DNA from: Candidatus Puniceispirillum sp.
GTDB taxonomy: Bacteria > Pseudomonadota > Alphaproteobacteria > Puniceispirillales > Puniceispirillaceae
Direction of reading: 5' to 3'
Assembly (NCBI GenBank): GCA_028382965.1
Contig: JAOEUK010000002.1
Span: 124,001-188,000, forward strand
Length of the DNA: 64,000 nucleotides
A model generated the notes under the pieces. It was not told the origin of the DNA, made no database searches, and saw only the letters and a program-made list of their open reading frames with translations. The translations under genes and the position numbers were made by a program. Below, piece by piece: positions 42,209-51,639 of this stretch (within the stretch, counting starts at the first letter, position 1; each line of letters starts with the position of its first letter).

Positions 42209-43540
42209 CTAGCACTTTGCACCTTTCATGCCACCCTTTATCCATTCAACACTGCCCACACCATCTGGTGGCATAATGCACGAAGCTGGATAAAACTTAA
42301 CATCAGTGACAATGTTTTCGCCATTTACTTCATCATATTTTGTGATGCCATAACCGTTTTCAGTAACCGCCTGGTGACCACCGCCTAAAGACATCTCAAC
42401 TTTTGTAGAAAACGATTCAAAAGTGATGCCGCGAAGAGCCCCTGCTAATTGTTCGCTGCTCGGGTCACTTCCAGCCTTATCGTAAGCTATTTTAGCGGCT
42501 AAAATAGCCTGGCCATATTGATATGCAGGCCCTGAGGGATAAGTGCCATACAGATTTTTGTATGTGTTAATAAACCATTGATTTAATACGCTATCACGAT
42601 CCCTAACTAGAATTCCATATGGACCGCGCGCACCTAATACAATGCCATTAGGCAATTTTTTACCAAGCCGGTATGCCGCTGTACCACCGACAGTTAATAC
42701 ACCAGTCTTTTTAGCAAACAAGCCTCTTGCTGCACCCTGAAAAATAAAGGCTTCTAGGTCCCCCCCCCAAAAGCTAGAGTGAACAAGATCAGCCGAGTCT
42801 AACGACATTGCAGAAATTTCAGAGCCATACTGTCCAGCAAATATTTTTGGGAACTGAACATTATCTGAAGCTTTTGAATTAGGCATTATTTGTTTCAGTG
42901 TTAAATCAAAGTCACGCCAAGAGTCCTGACCCCAAGCATAATTCTGCTGGATACCAGTATAACCCTTCATACCTGGAAAGTTCTCCTTTACGTACATTGC
43001 CGCTGCCGTGTTGTCAGCTGTCGCGTGAGACATTGTCCTAAATACGTATTGCCTCGGAGCTTCCTCAAAAATACGCGGTGTTCCGCAAGTTGCAAAGATC
43101 GTAAACTGCTTTAACTCTTCTGCTATTGGGGCCAGAGCTTGACAATTACCAGACGAAATATAGCCAACAACAGCGTCCACATTGCGCTTTTCTACAAGAT
43201 TACGATATTCTGCGACCTGTTTGGTTGCGCCGCCACCTTCATCAAGTTCTATCAATGAAGCTGTTGCACCACCGAAACCCTTGGTGTTGTAGGGCGCTGG
43301 TAATTTGCCTTTATTAATGGCATCCACAACCATTTTCGCACCATTCATTGCTGGAATGCCAAATGGTCCAGCCGCGCCACCTGTTAAAAAGCTTGGCACT
43401 GCAATTGTTATCTGCTCTCCCTCATCTGCGACCGGAGCCGTAGCTTCTTTCTTTTCTTCAGATGGCTTCTCACTAGTAAGCATAAAGGCTACCGCCCCCA
43501 CAACCAATGCAGCCAGAACCGCAACTAAACCTTTGTTCAT
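42209..43540 (-). CDS. periplasmic substrate-binding protein of Liv-type ABC transporter
   Basis: N-terminal signal/TM, Peripla_BP_6-like sequence (VDAVVGYISSGNCQALAPIAEE, FRTMSHATADNTAAAMYV). Confidence 0.85.
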   Translation of the reverse strand: MNKGLVAVLAALVVGAVAFMLTSEKPSEEKKEATAPVADEGEQITIAVPSFLTGGAAGPFGIPAMNGAKMVVDAINKGKLPAPYNTKGFGGATASLIELDEGGGATKQVAEYRNLVEKRNVDAVVGYISSGNCQALAPIAEELKQFTIFATCGTPRIFEEAPRQYVFRTMSHATADNTAAAMYVKENFPGMKGYTGIQQNYAWGQDSWRDFDLTLKQIMPNSKASDNVQFPKIFAGQYGSEISAMSLDSADLVHSSFWGGDLEAFIFQGAARGLFAKKTGVLTVGGTAAYRLGKKLPNGIVLGARGPYGILVRDRDSVLNQWFINTYKNLYGTYPSGPAYQYGQAILAAKIAYDKAGSDPSSEQLAGALRGITFESFSTKVEMSLGGGHQAVTENGYGITKYDEVNGENIVTDVKFYPASCIMPPDGVGSVEWIKGGMKGAKC

Positions 43541-43561
43541 AAAATCTCTCCCCTAATACTA

Positions 43562-43582
43562 GTGCAATCACTGTGATTGCAC
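43562..43582. promoter_or_regulatory. perfect inverted repeat GTGCAATCA-CTG-TGATTGCAC, putative operator
   Basis: 9-bp arms, 3-bp spacer, 22 bp upstream of the substrate-binding-protein start codon. Confidence 0.6.
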
Positions 43583-43801
43583 ATCGAATACAATGTTCAG
43601 GCAAAATGCTAACGCCTTGCGCGTTTATAATTAGAAAGATAATTCTATTTGTACGTCAACCCTAGTAAGACTTCTCACGAAGGTTTTATAATGAGCGGGT
43701 TGTCAGCCAAACTTGAATCAGTAAGATAAACAACGTCATATTAAACTATTACGACAATATTTTTATTAAAAATTTTTATTTTGTTTTCTGGAATTAATAA
43801 C

Positions 43802-45619
43802 ATGCAGACACACAAAACATCCGATTCTAATGATTGCCGAATGCATGTTTTAAATTGGATTCTCCGTTTCAATCAGGCTTACAGTGAATGTGGACCAAGA
43901 ACTTTTGACGCAGACGGATTGTTTTTGGAAGAGAGCTTTTGGCGGGATATGTTGAGTTTAACATGGTTAATCCAAACGTTTTCTGGCACTGAAGATATAT
44001 TGGCGAATTTGAAAAAATATGTTGTAAAAGAAAAATTCTGCAACCTACAGATTGATGAGAAAGCTAGTCCGCCACAGTGGGTCAATCGGGCAGGTGTAGA
44101 CTCTATTGAAGCTGTCATTGAATTTGAAACAAAGGACGCAAGATGCCGAGGCATCATCAGGCTATGTCCAGTTATAAAAAAGCCTGAAGACAAGAGAAAA
44201 AACCACCACTGGAGTGCATGGACATTTTTTACTGCCATCGATGCTCTCAAAGGTTGCAAAGAACAACTTGGCCTCAATCAGCCAACTAACCAGTCTTACT
44301 CGCGTGATTTCCATGGTCCAAACTGGCTTGATAGGCGTGTTTTAGCTCAGCAGTATGATCACCACGATCCAACAGTTTTAGTTATTGGAGGAGGGCAAGC
44401 GGGCCTTTCAGTCGCCGCTCGGTTGAACCAACTTGATGTTGATACGTTAATCATTGACAGGAACCTTCGCGTTGGTGACAACTGGCGCAAGCGTTATCAT
44501 GCTTTAACCTTGCACAATCAGCTGCATGTAAACCATCTTCCTTACATGCCATTTCCTCCAACATGGCCAACATATATACCAAAAGATATGTTGGCACTTT
44601 GGTTTGAAACTTACGTTGCCGCGATGGAATTAAATTTTTGGTCTGGGTGCGAGGTAATTAGTGCCGAATATGATGAGGCCTGCCAGCACTGGCAAGTTGA
44701 ACTACTTAACTCAGACAGCACAAAACGCACCATATTACCGAGGCACGTGATCATGGCAACTGGCGTTAGCGGTATTCCAAACTGGCCAGATATCGAGACC
44801 TTGTCTGCTTTTCAGGGAACAGTTATACACTCTAGCCAGTATCATGATGGAGGCGACTGGTCAGGAAAGCGCGCAATCGTTGTCGGATGTGGGAACAGTG
44901 GCCACGATATCTCCCAAGACTTATATTCAAGCGGAGCAAAAGTGACAATGATCCAGCGCAGCCCTAGCCTTATAGTAAATATAGAGCCAAGCGCACAGTT
45001 CCCCTACAAGTTATACGATGAGGGAAAAAGCACTGATGAATGTGACTTCATTACCTCATCAATGCCAACACCTCTTGTAAAGGAAGCCCACCGTCAGTTC
45101 ACAAAAGCAGCGCGCGAAAATGATAGGCCCTTACTTGATAGCTTGAAAAAAATTGGTTTTAAGCTTGATTTTGGTGAGGAAGAGACCGGCTGGCAGTTTA
45201 AATACCTTACTCGCGGAGGCGGGTATTATTTTAATGTCGGCTGCTCTGATCTGCTTGCAGAAGGGAAGATTGACCTTGTTCAATATGATCAGATCAACAA
45301 GTTTATAAAGAATGGAATGATGCTCGCAGATGGGCGTCATATTGATGCAGATATCATTGTATTGGCAACGGGCTATAAACCACAGGAGTTTTTAATTAAA
45401 AAAATCTTTGGCGAGGACATAGCAGCAAGTATTGGTCCGATTTGGGGCTTTGGCGATGGACAAGAACTTCGGAACATGTATTGCCAAACTAAACAGCCAG
45501 GGCTGTGGTTTATTGCTGGCAGCTTTGCGCAATGTCGCATTAATTCAAAATATTTAGCATTACAGATCAAGGCACTAGAAGAACGCCTTATACCCCCACA
45601 AGAACAATTAAAATTATGA
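43802..45619 (+). CDS. flavin-containing monooxygenase-type NAD(P)/FAD oxidoreductase with extra N-terminal domain
   Basis: VIGGGQAGLSVAARL, FQGTVIHSSQYHDG, VVGCGNSGHDISQDL, LATGYKP. Confidence 0.85.
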   Translation: MQTHKTSDSNDCRMHVLNWILRFNQAYSECGPRTFDADGLFLEESFWRDMLSLTWLIQTFSGTEDILANLKKYVVKEKFCNLQIDEKASPPQWVNRAGVDSIEAVIEFETKDARCRGIIRLCPVIKKPEDKRKNHHWSAWTFFTAIDALKGCKEQLGLNQPTNQSYSRDFHGPNWLDRRVLAQQYDHHDPTVLVIGGGQAGLSVAARLNQLDVDTLIIDRNLRVGDNWRKRYHALTLHNQLHVNHLPYMPFPPTWPTYIPKDMLALWFETYVAAMELNFWSGCEVISAEYDEACQHWQVELLNSDSTKRTILPRHVIMATGVSGIPNWPDIETLSAFQGTVIHSSQYHDGGDWSGKRAIVVGCGNSGHDISQDLYSSGAKVTMIQRSPSLIVNIEPSAQFPYKLYDEGKSTDECDFITSSMPTPLVKEAHRQFTKAARENDRPLLDSLKKIGFKLDFGEEETGWQFKYLTRGGGYYFNVGCSDLLAEGKIDLVQYDQINKFIKNGMMLADGRHIDADIIVLATGYKPQEFLIKKIFGEDIAASIGPIWGFGDGQELRNMYCQTKQPGLWFIAGSFAQCRINSKYLALQIKALEERLIPPQEQLKL

Positions 45620-45665
45620 CAAAATAATAACCATTCTTATTACTTTTTTTCTTAAAAAGCGAGAC

Positions 45666-46460
45666 ATGAACATGAAATTTGCAACAATCAACGGTACGTC
45701 TATTCATTATCAGTTTGAAGATGCTGGAGTTGGTAACCCACTAATCGTTTTTTCCAATTCTCTTGCCACTGATTTTCGTATTTGGCAAGACTGCGTGGAC
45801 GAACTATCAGCTGACTATAGTATTCTGCGATATGACAAACGGGGGCATGGCCTATCTGGCTTAGGAAGCCCACCCTATAAAATAGCCGACCATATTAATG
45901 ATCTAGTTGGATTGATGGATTATCTTAAACTATCTGGTGCTGTTGTGGTTGGTTTGTCAGTTGGTGGCTTGATTGCTCAAGGCCTGTATCATGCGCGTCC
46001 CGATCTTGCGAAAGCTCTCATTCTTTGTGATACAGCTGCTAAAATTGGTAATACAGACATGTGGAATGATCGAATTAATATAGCTCGTGATGACGGTATG
46101 GGGGCACTGGTTGATGCCAATATGCAACGCTGGTTTTCACCCACATTTCACAAAGAGTGTACAACTGAACTTCAAGGTTTTATTGCAATGTTTACTAGGA
46201 CTCCTGTTGAGGGCTACATCGGCACAAGCATAGCCATTCGCGATGCTGATTTTCGAGAACAAGCAGCAAATATTTCTGTCCCGACTATCTGTGTTGTGGG
46301 CGATCAGGATGGAGCAACACCCCCCAACCTAGTAAGCGACACAGCCAATATGATTCCCGGTGCAAAATTTGAAATAATAAAAGATGCTGGCCATATCCCC
46401 TGCGCCGAGCAACCTGCAGCTATCATTAAAATAATACGTAATATGGTTGCATCCAGTTAG
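45666..46460 (+). CDS. alpha/beta hydrolase, 3-oxoadipate enol-lactonase-like
   Basis: SNSLATDFRIWQDCVDELSADYSILRYDKRGHGLS, GLSVGGLIAQGLY, catalytic DAGHIP. Confidence 0.8.
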   Translation: MNMKFATINGTSIHYQFEDAGVGNPLIVFSNSLATDFRIWQDCVDELSADYSILRYDKRGHGLSGLGSPPYKIADHINDLVGLMDYLKLSGAVVVGLSVGGLIAQGLYHARPDLAKALILCDTAAKIGNTDMWNDRINIARDDGMGALVDANMQRWFSPTFHKECTTELQGFIAMFTRTPVEGYIGTSIAIRDADFREQAANISVPTICVVGDQDGATPPNLVSDTANMIPGAKFEIIKDAGHIPCAEQPAAIIKIIRNMVASS

Positions 46461-46504
46461 CCACCACAAGGCAAACTAAGTAATAGACCATCTCCAACTA
46501 GCTG

Positions 46505-47127
46505 CTAGGCACGCTTGGCACGGCGTGGCTGTGCTGCAATGACTGAGTCAACTGAAGGCCGTGCTCGCATTTCATCAAGAAGTGCGCTCAACCTTGGACG
46601 ACTTTCACGCATGGCCGCCTTATTAAGGTCCCAGCGGGAAAGCATAAAAAAATAGAAATCTGCAGCGGTAAGGGTTGATCCACAAACATATGGATCAATG
46701 ACACTTTCAAAGTGGTCAAATATAATCTGATGTTCCGCGCGTGCCATCCGCTTGATGGATTCAAAGGCTACTTCATCACCATAATATTTGGTATGGTGCT
46801 GGCGATGATATGCTGGATATACAGATGTTGCTAAAAGTGCTAAATATTGATGGTATGTATCGCTTAAAGGCGTATTTTTTTTGGTGACATCTCATTATAT
46901 CGAGTAGTGATATGATTAATAATAGCAAGCGTTTCATAGATCTGCGTTCCATCAGGGCAGATGAGTACAGGGATCCGACCAAGGGGATTTGCCGCCTTAA
47001 AATTAGGGCTTTTTACTTCAGCAGGAGTTGGAAATGAAATTTCATAATCAACATTGACTTCACGAAGAAGAAATTCAGCAATCAATGAGCCAGCCCCGGG
47101 CCGACCAATAACATGATAATGTCCCAT
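46505..47127 (-). pseudogene. glutathione S-transferase family gene interrupted by an apparent 1-nt frameshift
   Basis: N-terminal ORF 46864..47127 and C-terminal ORF 46505..46747. Adding one T to the T8 run at 46875-46882 joins them into one ORF (...MSPKKNTPLSDTYHQYLALLATSVYPAYHRQHHTKYYGDEVAFESIKRMARAEHQ...). Confidence 0.8.
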
Positions 47128-47156
47128 TCTATTCCCTTCTCTAAAAACTGCTAAAT

Positions 47157-47202
47157 GATATAAAGGATCACAATAGGTTAGTCTCTATTGAACCTTTATA
47201 TC
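47157..47202. promoter_or_regulatory. long imperfect inverted repeat/stem-loop
   Basis: GATATAAAGG-ATCA-CAATAG-GTTAGTCT-CTATTG-AA-CCTTTATATC: 10-bp outer and 6-bp inner perfect arms between divergent genes. Confidence 0.6.
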
Positions 47203-47276
47203 TGTCTTGTCTGGTACTGTATCTATAGTTAGTCTTACGATATTGTCACTCTACATCGCTCGCATAGGCAAGTATC

Positions 47277-48440
47277 ATGTTTAATTCTGCTGTCACCAAT
47301 CTAAATGCCCCACCTGTTTCAATCGTCCTCAACTGGAAGTTGTCCTACGACGGCGGGAAGGGTCCATTGATTGATATGAGTCAAGCCGTTCCAGGTTATG
47401 CCGCTCATGCTGAAATTTTAGCATCACTCTCGCTCGCAGCAGCTGATCCTGAATTAGCTCGCTATGGGCCTGTCGAGGGTGATCTTGATTTTCGATCGGC
47501 ATATGCTGATCATGTAAGTCAAATTTACAATGCCCCAATCGACGTCAGCGAAGTGCAGGTTACATCTGGCTGTAACCAAGCCTTTGTTGCCGCAGCCCTT
47601 GCAGTAGCGGGTCAAGGGAAAAGCATCTTGATGATGCGCCCCTGTTATTTTAATCACGAATCAGCTCTTGGAATGCTCGGCATTGGAATTGATTATGTTG
47701 ACGGTGATATCAATAAAGGTTTGCTGCCCTCTATTGAGGCAATCGAAGCTAACATTGGGCCAAAAACAAGCGCCATAGCAATTGTCAGTCCAAATAACCC
47801 AACAGGCAGCATCTATCCTGCCTCTCTCTTAGATGACATTCTTGATTTATGTAAACACCACAAAATCTGGCTGATTCTTGATGAAACATATAGGGATTTT
47901 TTGCCAATGGATATGGATTTTCCTCACCAATTATTCGCACATAATAGCTGGCAATCAAACCTTATACAGCTATACAGTTTTTCCAAATCATACTGCCTTC
48001 CAGGGCACCGGCTAGGCGCTATCGTCGCAGGCTCACAAGCGATCAATCAACTAGCAAAGATAATTGATAACATACAAATTTGTGCACCTCGTGTAGCGCA
48101 ATATGCGCTAACCCCAATGTTAGCTTCAATGGCTCAGTGGCGGCAAAAAAACCGTGAGAAAATTGCTTTGCGCGCAGCTGTATTCAAAAGTGTGATTGGT
48201 GATTTGCCCGAATGGGACCTTCTTAGCAGCGGAGCCTATTTTGGATATGTGCGCCACCCCTACACTGGCATTGGGTCGCGGCAAGTTGCCGAGAGCCTTG
48301 CTGTCAAAGCTGGTATACTTGTTATCCCAGGCGCATTTTTTGGAGCTGGCCAGGACGGTGCCCTTCGGTTTGCTTTTGCCAATGCTGGACGCGATGTAAT
48401 TGGTCAGCTTGGTGACCGGCTCGCCTCAACAACGCTTTAA
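47277..48440 (+). CDS. PLP-dependent aminotransferase, class I/II
   Basis: VTSGCNQAFVAAALAVAGQG, IVSPNNPTGSIYP, LDETYRDF, YSFSKSYCLPGHRLG (PLP Lys). Confidence 0.9.
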   Translation: MFNSAVTNLNAPPVSIVLNWKLSYDGGKGPLIDMSQAVPGYAAHAEILASLSLAAADPELARYGPVEGDLDFRSAYADHVSQIYNAPIDVSEVQVTSGCNQAFVAAALAVAGQGKSILMMRPCYFNHESALGMLGIGIDYVDGDINKGLLPSIEAIEANIGPKTSAIAIVSPNNPTGSIYPASLLDDILDLCKHHKIWLILDETYRDFLPMDMDFPHQLFAHNSWQSNLIQLYSFSKSYCLPGHRLGAIVAGSQAINQLAKIIDNIQICAPRVAQYALTPMLASMAQWRQKNREKIALRAAVFKSVIGDLPEWDLLSSGAYFGYVRHPYTGIGSRQVAESLAVKAGILVIPGAFFGAGQDGALRFAFANAGRDVIGQLGDRLASTTL

Positions 48441-48460
48441 AAACCCAGGCGCTGCAGCAT

Positions 48461-49615
48461 TTATTTTATTCCAGAAGCGCCTAACTGAATGGTAAGAGGC
48501 CAAAGTTGAGTCTTTTTAATACGTTCAAAAGGTAATTGCGCATCGGCCATTAAAATGTCCTGCTTTAGTCCCATCATACTGCTATACCATTCACGTTGAA
48601 GTGGTGACTTCCATCGCCACAACAAGAGCTCTAATGCAGTTAGTGCATCTTCTTGAGATGGCATGTCAAAGGAAGAATTAAAGCCATGTGGTGCATCAAA
48701 ATAATAGGCAATATCAAAAAACGCATCAGGCACACCTGCATTACTGATCACTTCACACCAAGCTTCCTTACCCCCAGGCAGACCTCGCCCACCACGATTT
48801 TGCGCTACTACCATTAAGTTTATAAGCAACAAATCAGTTTGAACCATACCAGTTAGGTTTAACATCACATTAGGATGGCTAACTACCCGCCACGGCCCCA
48901 GAAATAAACGTCTCGGGCAATAATCATTGGCATAAAAATTATCCCAAAGAATTACTTTAGTAGGATCAAGATAGCCGCTGTCATCATGATTTGGCAGCTT
49001 TGCAATAATTTCTTCACCGCAATAAACAACCTTACGGTGAGGGTCCAGATTGCTGACCAGATCTTTCAGGTAAGCTATTGATTGAAGATCATCAAAAGTA
49101 ATCAGACAATCTGCATAAATACGTGGCACCACGATAACTGGCACATCAAGGGCTTCTCCAAGCTTATTTGTCAAAATTGCATGCGCTTCTCCTTCACTTT
49201 TGAAACTACCTGCTCTTAAGTCAAAATCAGCTGCAATATCATCCATCATCAGTGCAATAAAATCAGCCCCGCACGCCACAAACTGGCGCGCTTTTTTTAG
49301 TAGAATTGTAAAATCAGAGCTAGCATCATGCGCATGCGTCAGACTAGAAAATTCAAAATCCAAACCAGGCGCAATACCAGCAATCACCTGAACATTAATA
49401 GCTCTTGCAATGTCAGTGAACTTTCCAAAGGCGTGATTCCACGCTGGATCATATGGCTTGCGCCAAAACTGCCTATGACGATCGTCTTCCTTCGGCGCAT
49501 AGAAGTAGCTGGTCATGCCTGCCGATGCCACCGCATTGAGAAGATGAGCACGTTCTTCCCATTGAAGAAGCTTTCCGTAATACCCTTCAATATAGCCGGT
49601 AAATTGACGCGTCAT
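48461..49615 (-). CDS. GH84-type beta-N-acetylglucosaminidase (O-GlcNAcase/NAGidase-like)
   Basis: GYIEGYYGKLLQWEER, MTSYFYAPKEDDRHRQFWRKPY, ADFIALMMDDIA (Asp pair), ILWDNFYANDYCPRRLFLGP. Confidence 0.85.
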   Translation of the reverse strand: MTRQFTGYIEGYYGKLLQWEERAHLLNAVASAGMTSYFYAPKEDDRHRQFWRKPYDPAWNHAFGKFTDIARAINVQVIAGIAPGLDFEFSSLTHAHDASSDFTILLKKARQFVACGADFIALMMDDIAADFDLRAGSFKSEGEAHAILTNKLGEALDVPVIVVPRIYADCLITFDDLQSIAYLKDLVSNLDPHRKVVYCGEEIIAKLPNHDDSGYLDPTKVILWDNFYANDYCPRRLFLGPWRVVSHPNVMLNLTGMVQTDLLLINLMVVAQNRGGRGLPGGKEAWCEVISNAGVPDAFFDIAYYFDAPHGFNSSFDMPSQEDALTALELLLWRWKSPLQREWYSSMMGLKQDILMADAQLPFERIKKTQLWPLTIQLGASGIK

Positions 49616-49777
49616 TTATTCTCATAACCTAAATAGTTTATTGCGGTGTCAAAAATTGTTATTTTGAACTGGCGTTACTTTCGTTAACGTGCATTCATTA
49701 AACCCTATTTCTTGGCGAAAGCAAAATGTTGTAACGACGTTTCAGCGCTTCTTAATAAATGAAAGCGAGGTCAAAAT

Positions 49778-50467
49778 ATGAACATTGTGGCGATTGGCGC
49801 ACATCCTGATGATCTTGAAATCTTTGCTTATGGATTTCTAGCAGCAGCAACTGCACGCGGTGACCACCTATATCTTGGAGTTGCGACAGATGGAGCTGCT
49901 GGTGGTGTTAGTCCAGGGCCAAAATTAGCCAGACAACGCGCAAAAGAAACCGTGGCTGGGCTTGCTTTACTTGGTACGCCAACCCTTCTTGACTTGCCTG
50001 ACGGTGATCTTGTAAATGCCCCAAAGGCTCGTGAGAAAATTACTGATTTCATTCGAAGTAGCTCTCCTGATCTTGTCATTACTCATGCACCAGAAGACTA
50101 TCATCCAGACCATCGTGCTCTATCTTCTTTTGTTGTTGATGCAGCGGGTTTTATTTGTCCAGTTTTATTTTGTGACACATTAATGGGAGTAGGCTTTAAT
50201 CCAGATTATTATGTCGATATCAGCCTACACTTCGATGATAAAAAAAATGCCATCATGGCCCACCATAGCCAGGAACCAGCACGCTTTGTCAGTGCAAGCA
50301 ACATTATGAACAGGTTTAGAGCTGCGCAATGCAATGCACCAGAAGATCATTTTGCGGAGGCATACCGCGTGGATAGCCGCTTTCCCTTTGCCGATATCCG
50401 TGACCTATTACCACCGCCACCACCATATCGCCCCTTCTATGTGCCAGGTTCAAACGCTCTAATCTAA
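49778..50467 (+). CDS. PIG-L family deacetylase
   Basis: IGAHPDDLEIFAYGFLAAA, HAPEDYHPDHRAL. Confidence 0.9.
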   Translation: MNIVAIGAHPDDLEIFAYGFLAAATARGDHLYLGVATDGAAGGVSPGPKLARQRAKETVAGLALLGTPTLLDLPDGDLVNAPKAREKITDFIRSSSPDLVITHAPEDYHPDHRALSSFVVDAAGFICPVLFCDTLMGVGFNPDYYVDISLHFDDKKNAIMAHHSQEPARFVSASNIMNRFRAAQCNAPEDHFAEAYRVDSRFPFADIRDLLPPPPPYRPFYVPGSNALI

Positions 50468-51597
50468 ACAGGTTTTAGCAACCTACCGCCACACACCGGA
50501 TGGCGGCATCCAGTTGTTGCTGGAAATGAAGTTGATAATCCAGCTTGATAGCGAGCTGCTAAAAATGCCATCAATTCAGCTTCTAGCATATCTGGCCTAA
50601 AAATTGTCTGGGTTGTTTCAAAATTGGCATCATAGATTTGTGCTCCAAAACGTTTGCGCAACAGTGACAGAAGGCAAAGATTTTGTCTGCCACCGCCAGC
50701 TATTAAAATAGAACGTGGCCGTGTTGGTAATCGATCAATTGCAACGCCAATGCTCTGTGCCGTAAAAAGGGCAATGTTTGCCATTGCATTTCTTGTTGAT
50801 TTTGCTAACAAGCGTTGATCATTGAGGCAATGATGAAAAGCTTGTCTATCAAGTGATTTTGGCCAGTTGGCGGCAAAAAAAGGCATTTTCATCCAATCAT
50901 CAACAAGTGTTTGATCCGCGACGCCACTTGCAGCGAGAGCACCACTTTCATCAAAGTTGACACCGCAATGTTGCCGCATATAATCATCCATTAGGGCGTT
51001 GCCAGGTCCTGTATCAAAACCAATCAAGTCATCTTTACCATCAAACCAAGTTAAATTGGCAACACCACCAATATTCAACAAAACAGATGGAAAACTAACA
51101 CCTAGCCTAGAAAGCATCGCAGCATGAAACACTGGTGCCAAGGGTGCACCTTGTCCACCTGCGGCCATATCCGCGCGCCGAACGTCATGAACGACTGGAA
51201 GCTTTGTCAATTGCGCCAGTAATGCAGCATCACCAAGTTGGATCGTATCTCGGCCAAGTGGGTGTCCATCATTACCCGATGGATTGTGATATACAGTTTG
51301 CCCATGAAATCCAATGAGACCAGGGGTAAAACCGCCTGCATCAATGAGCTGCATAACTGCATTTGCATGATCTTCAGCGATCATCTGGTCTAGAATACCT
51401 TGCACAGGCTCATTTCGCATATGAGCGACAGGATTTGAGACAGCTTCCCAGATGCCATCCCGCGTTTCCTTCCGGTAATCATAAACACCATGATAATCAA
51501 GCGACCTGAATCTTTCACCGTCTGTTTCAAGAACTGCTGCATCTATGCCATCTGCACTCGTTCCAGACATCAAGCCAATTACAACCATATCTGTCAT
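50464..51597 (-). CDS. anmK: anhydro-N-acetylmuramic acid kinase
   Basis: GLMSGTSADGIDAAV, GFHGQTVYHNP, PVVHDVRRADMAAGGQGAPLAPVFH, NIGGVANLTW, GFDTGPGNALMDDY. Confidence 0.95.
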   Translation of the reverse strand: MTDMVVIGLMSGTSADGIDAAVLETDGERFRSLDYHGVYDYRKETRDGIWEAVSNPVAHMRNEPVQGILDQMIAEDHANAVMQLIDAGGFTPGLIGFHGQTVYHNPSGNDGHPLGRDTIQLGDAALLAQLTKLPVVHDVRRADMAAGGQGAPLAPVFHAAMLSRLGVSFPSVLLNIGGVANLTWFDGKDDLIGFDTGPGNALMDDYMRQHCGVNFDESGALAASGVADQTLVDDWMKMPFFAANWPKSLDRQAFHHCLNDQRLLAKSTRNAMANIALFTAQSIGVAIDRLPTRPRSILIAGGGRQNLCLLSLLRKRFGAQIYDANFETTQTIFRPDMLEAELMAFLAARYQAGLSTSFPATTGCRHPVCGGRLLKPV

Positions 51598-51639
51598 GTG
51601 TATCTTCTCTTTTTCACTGCACAGCGCTATAGTGAACTG

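Noticed and set aside
46776-46982. 68-aa ORF within the GST region
   Set aside because: Third reading frame through the frameshifted GST; homology is carried by the other two frames.
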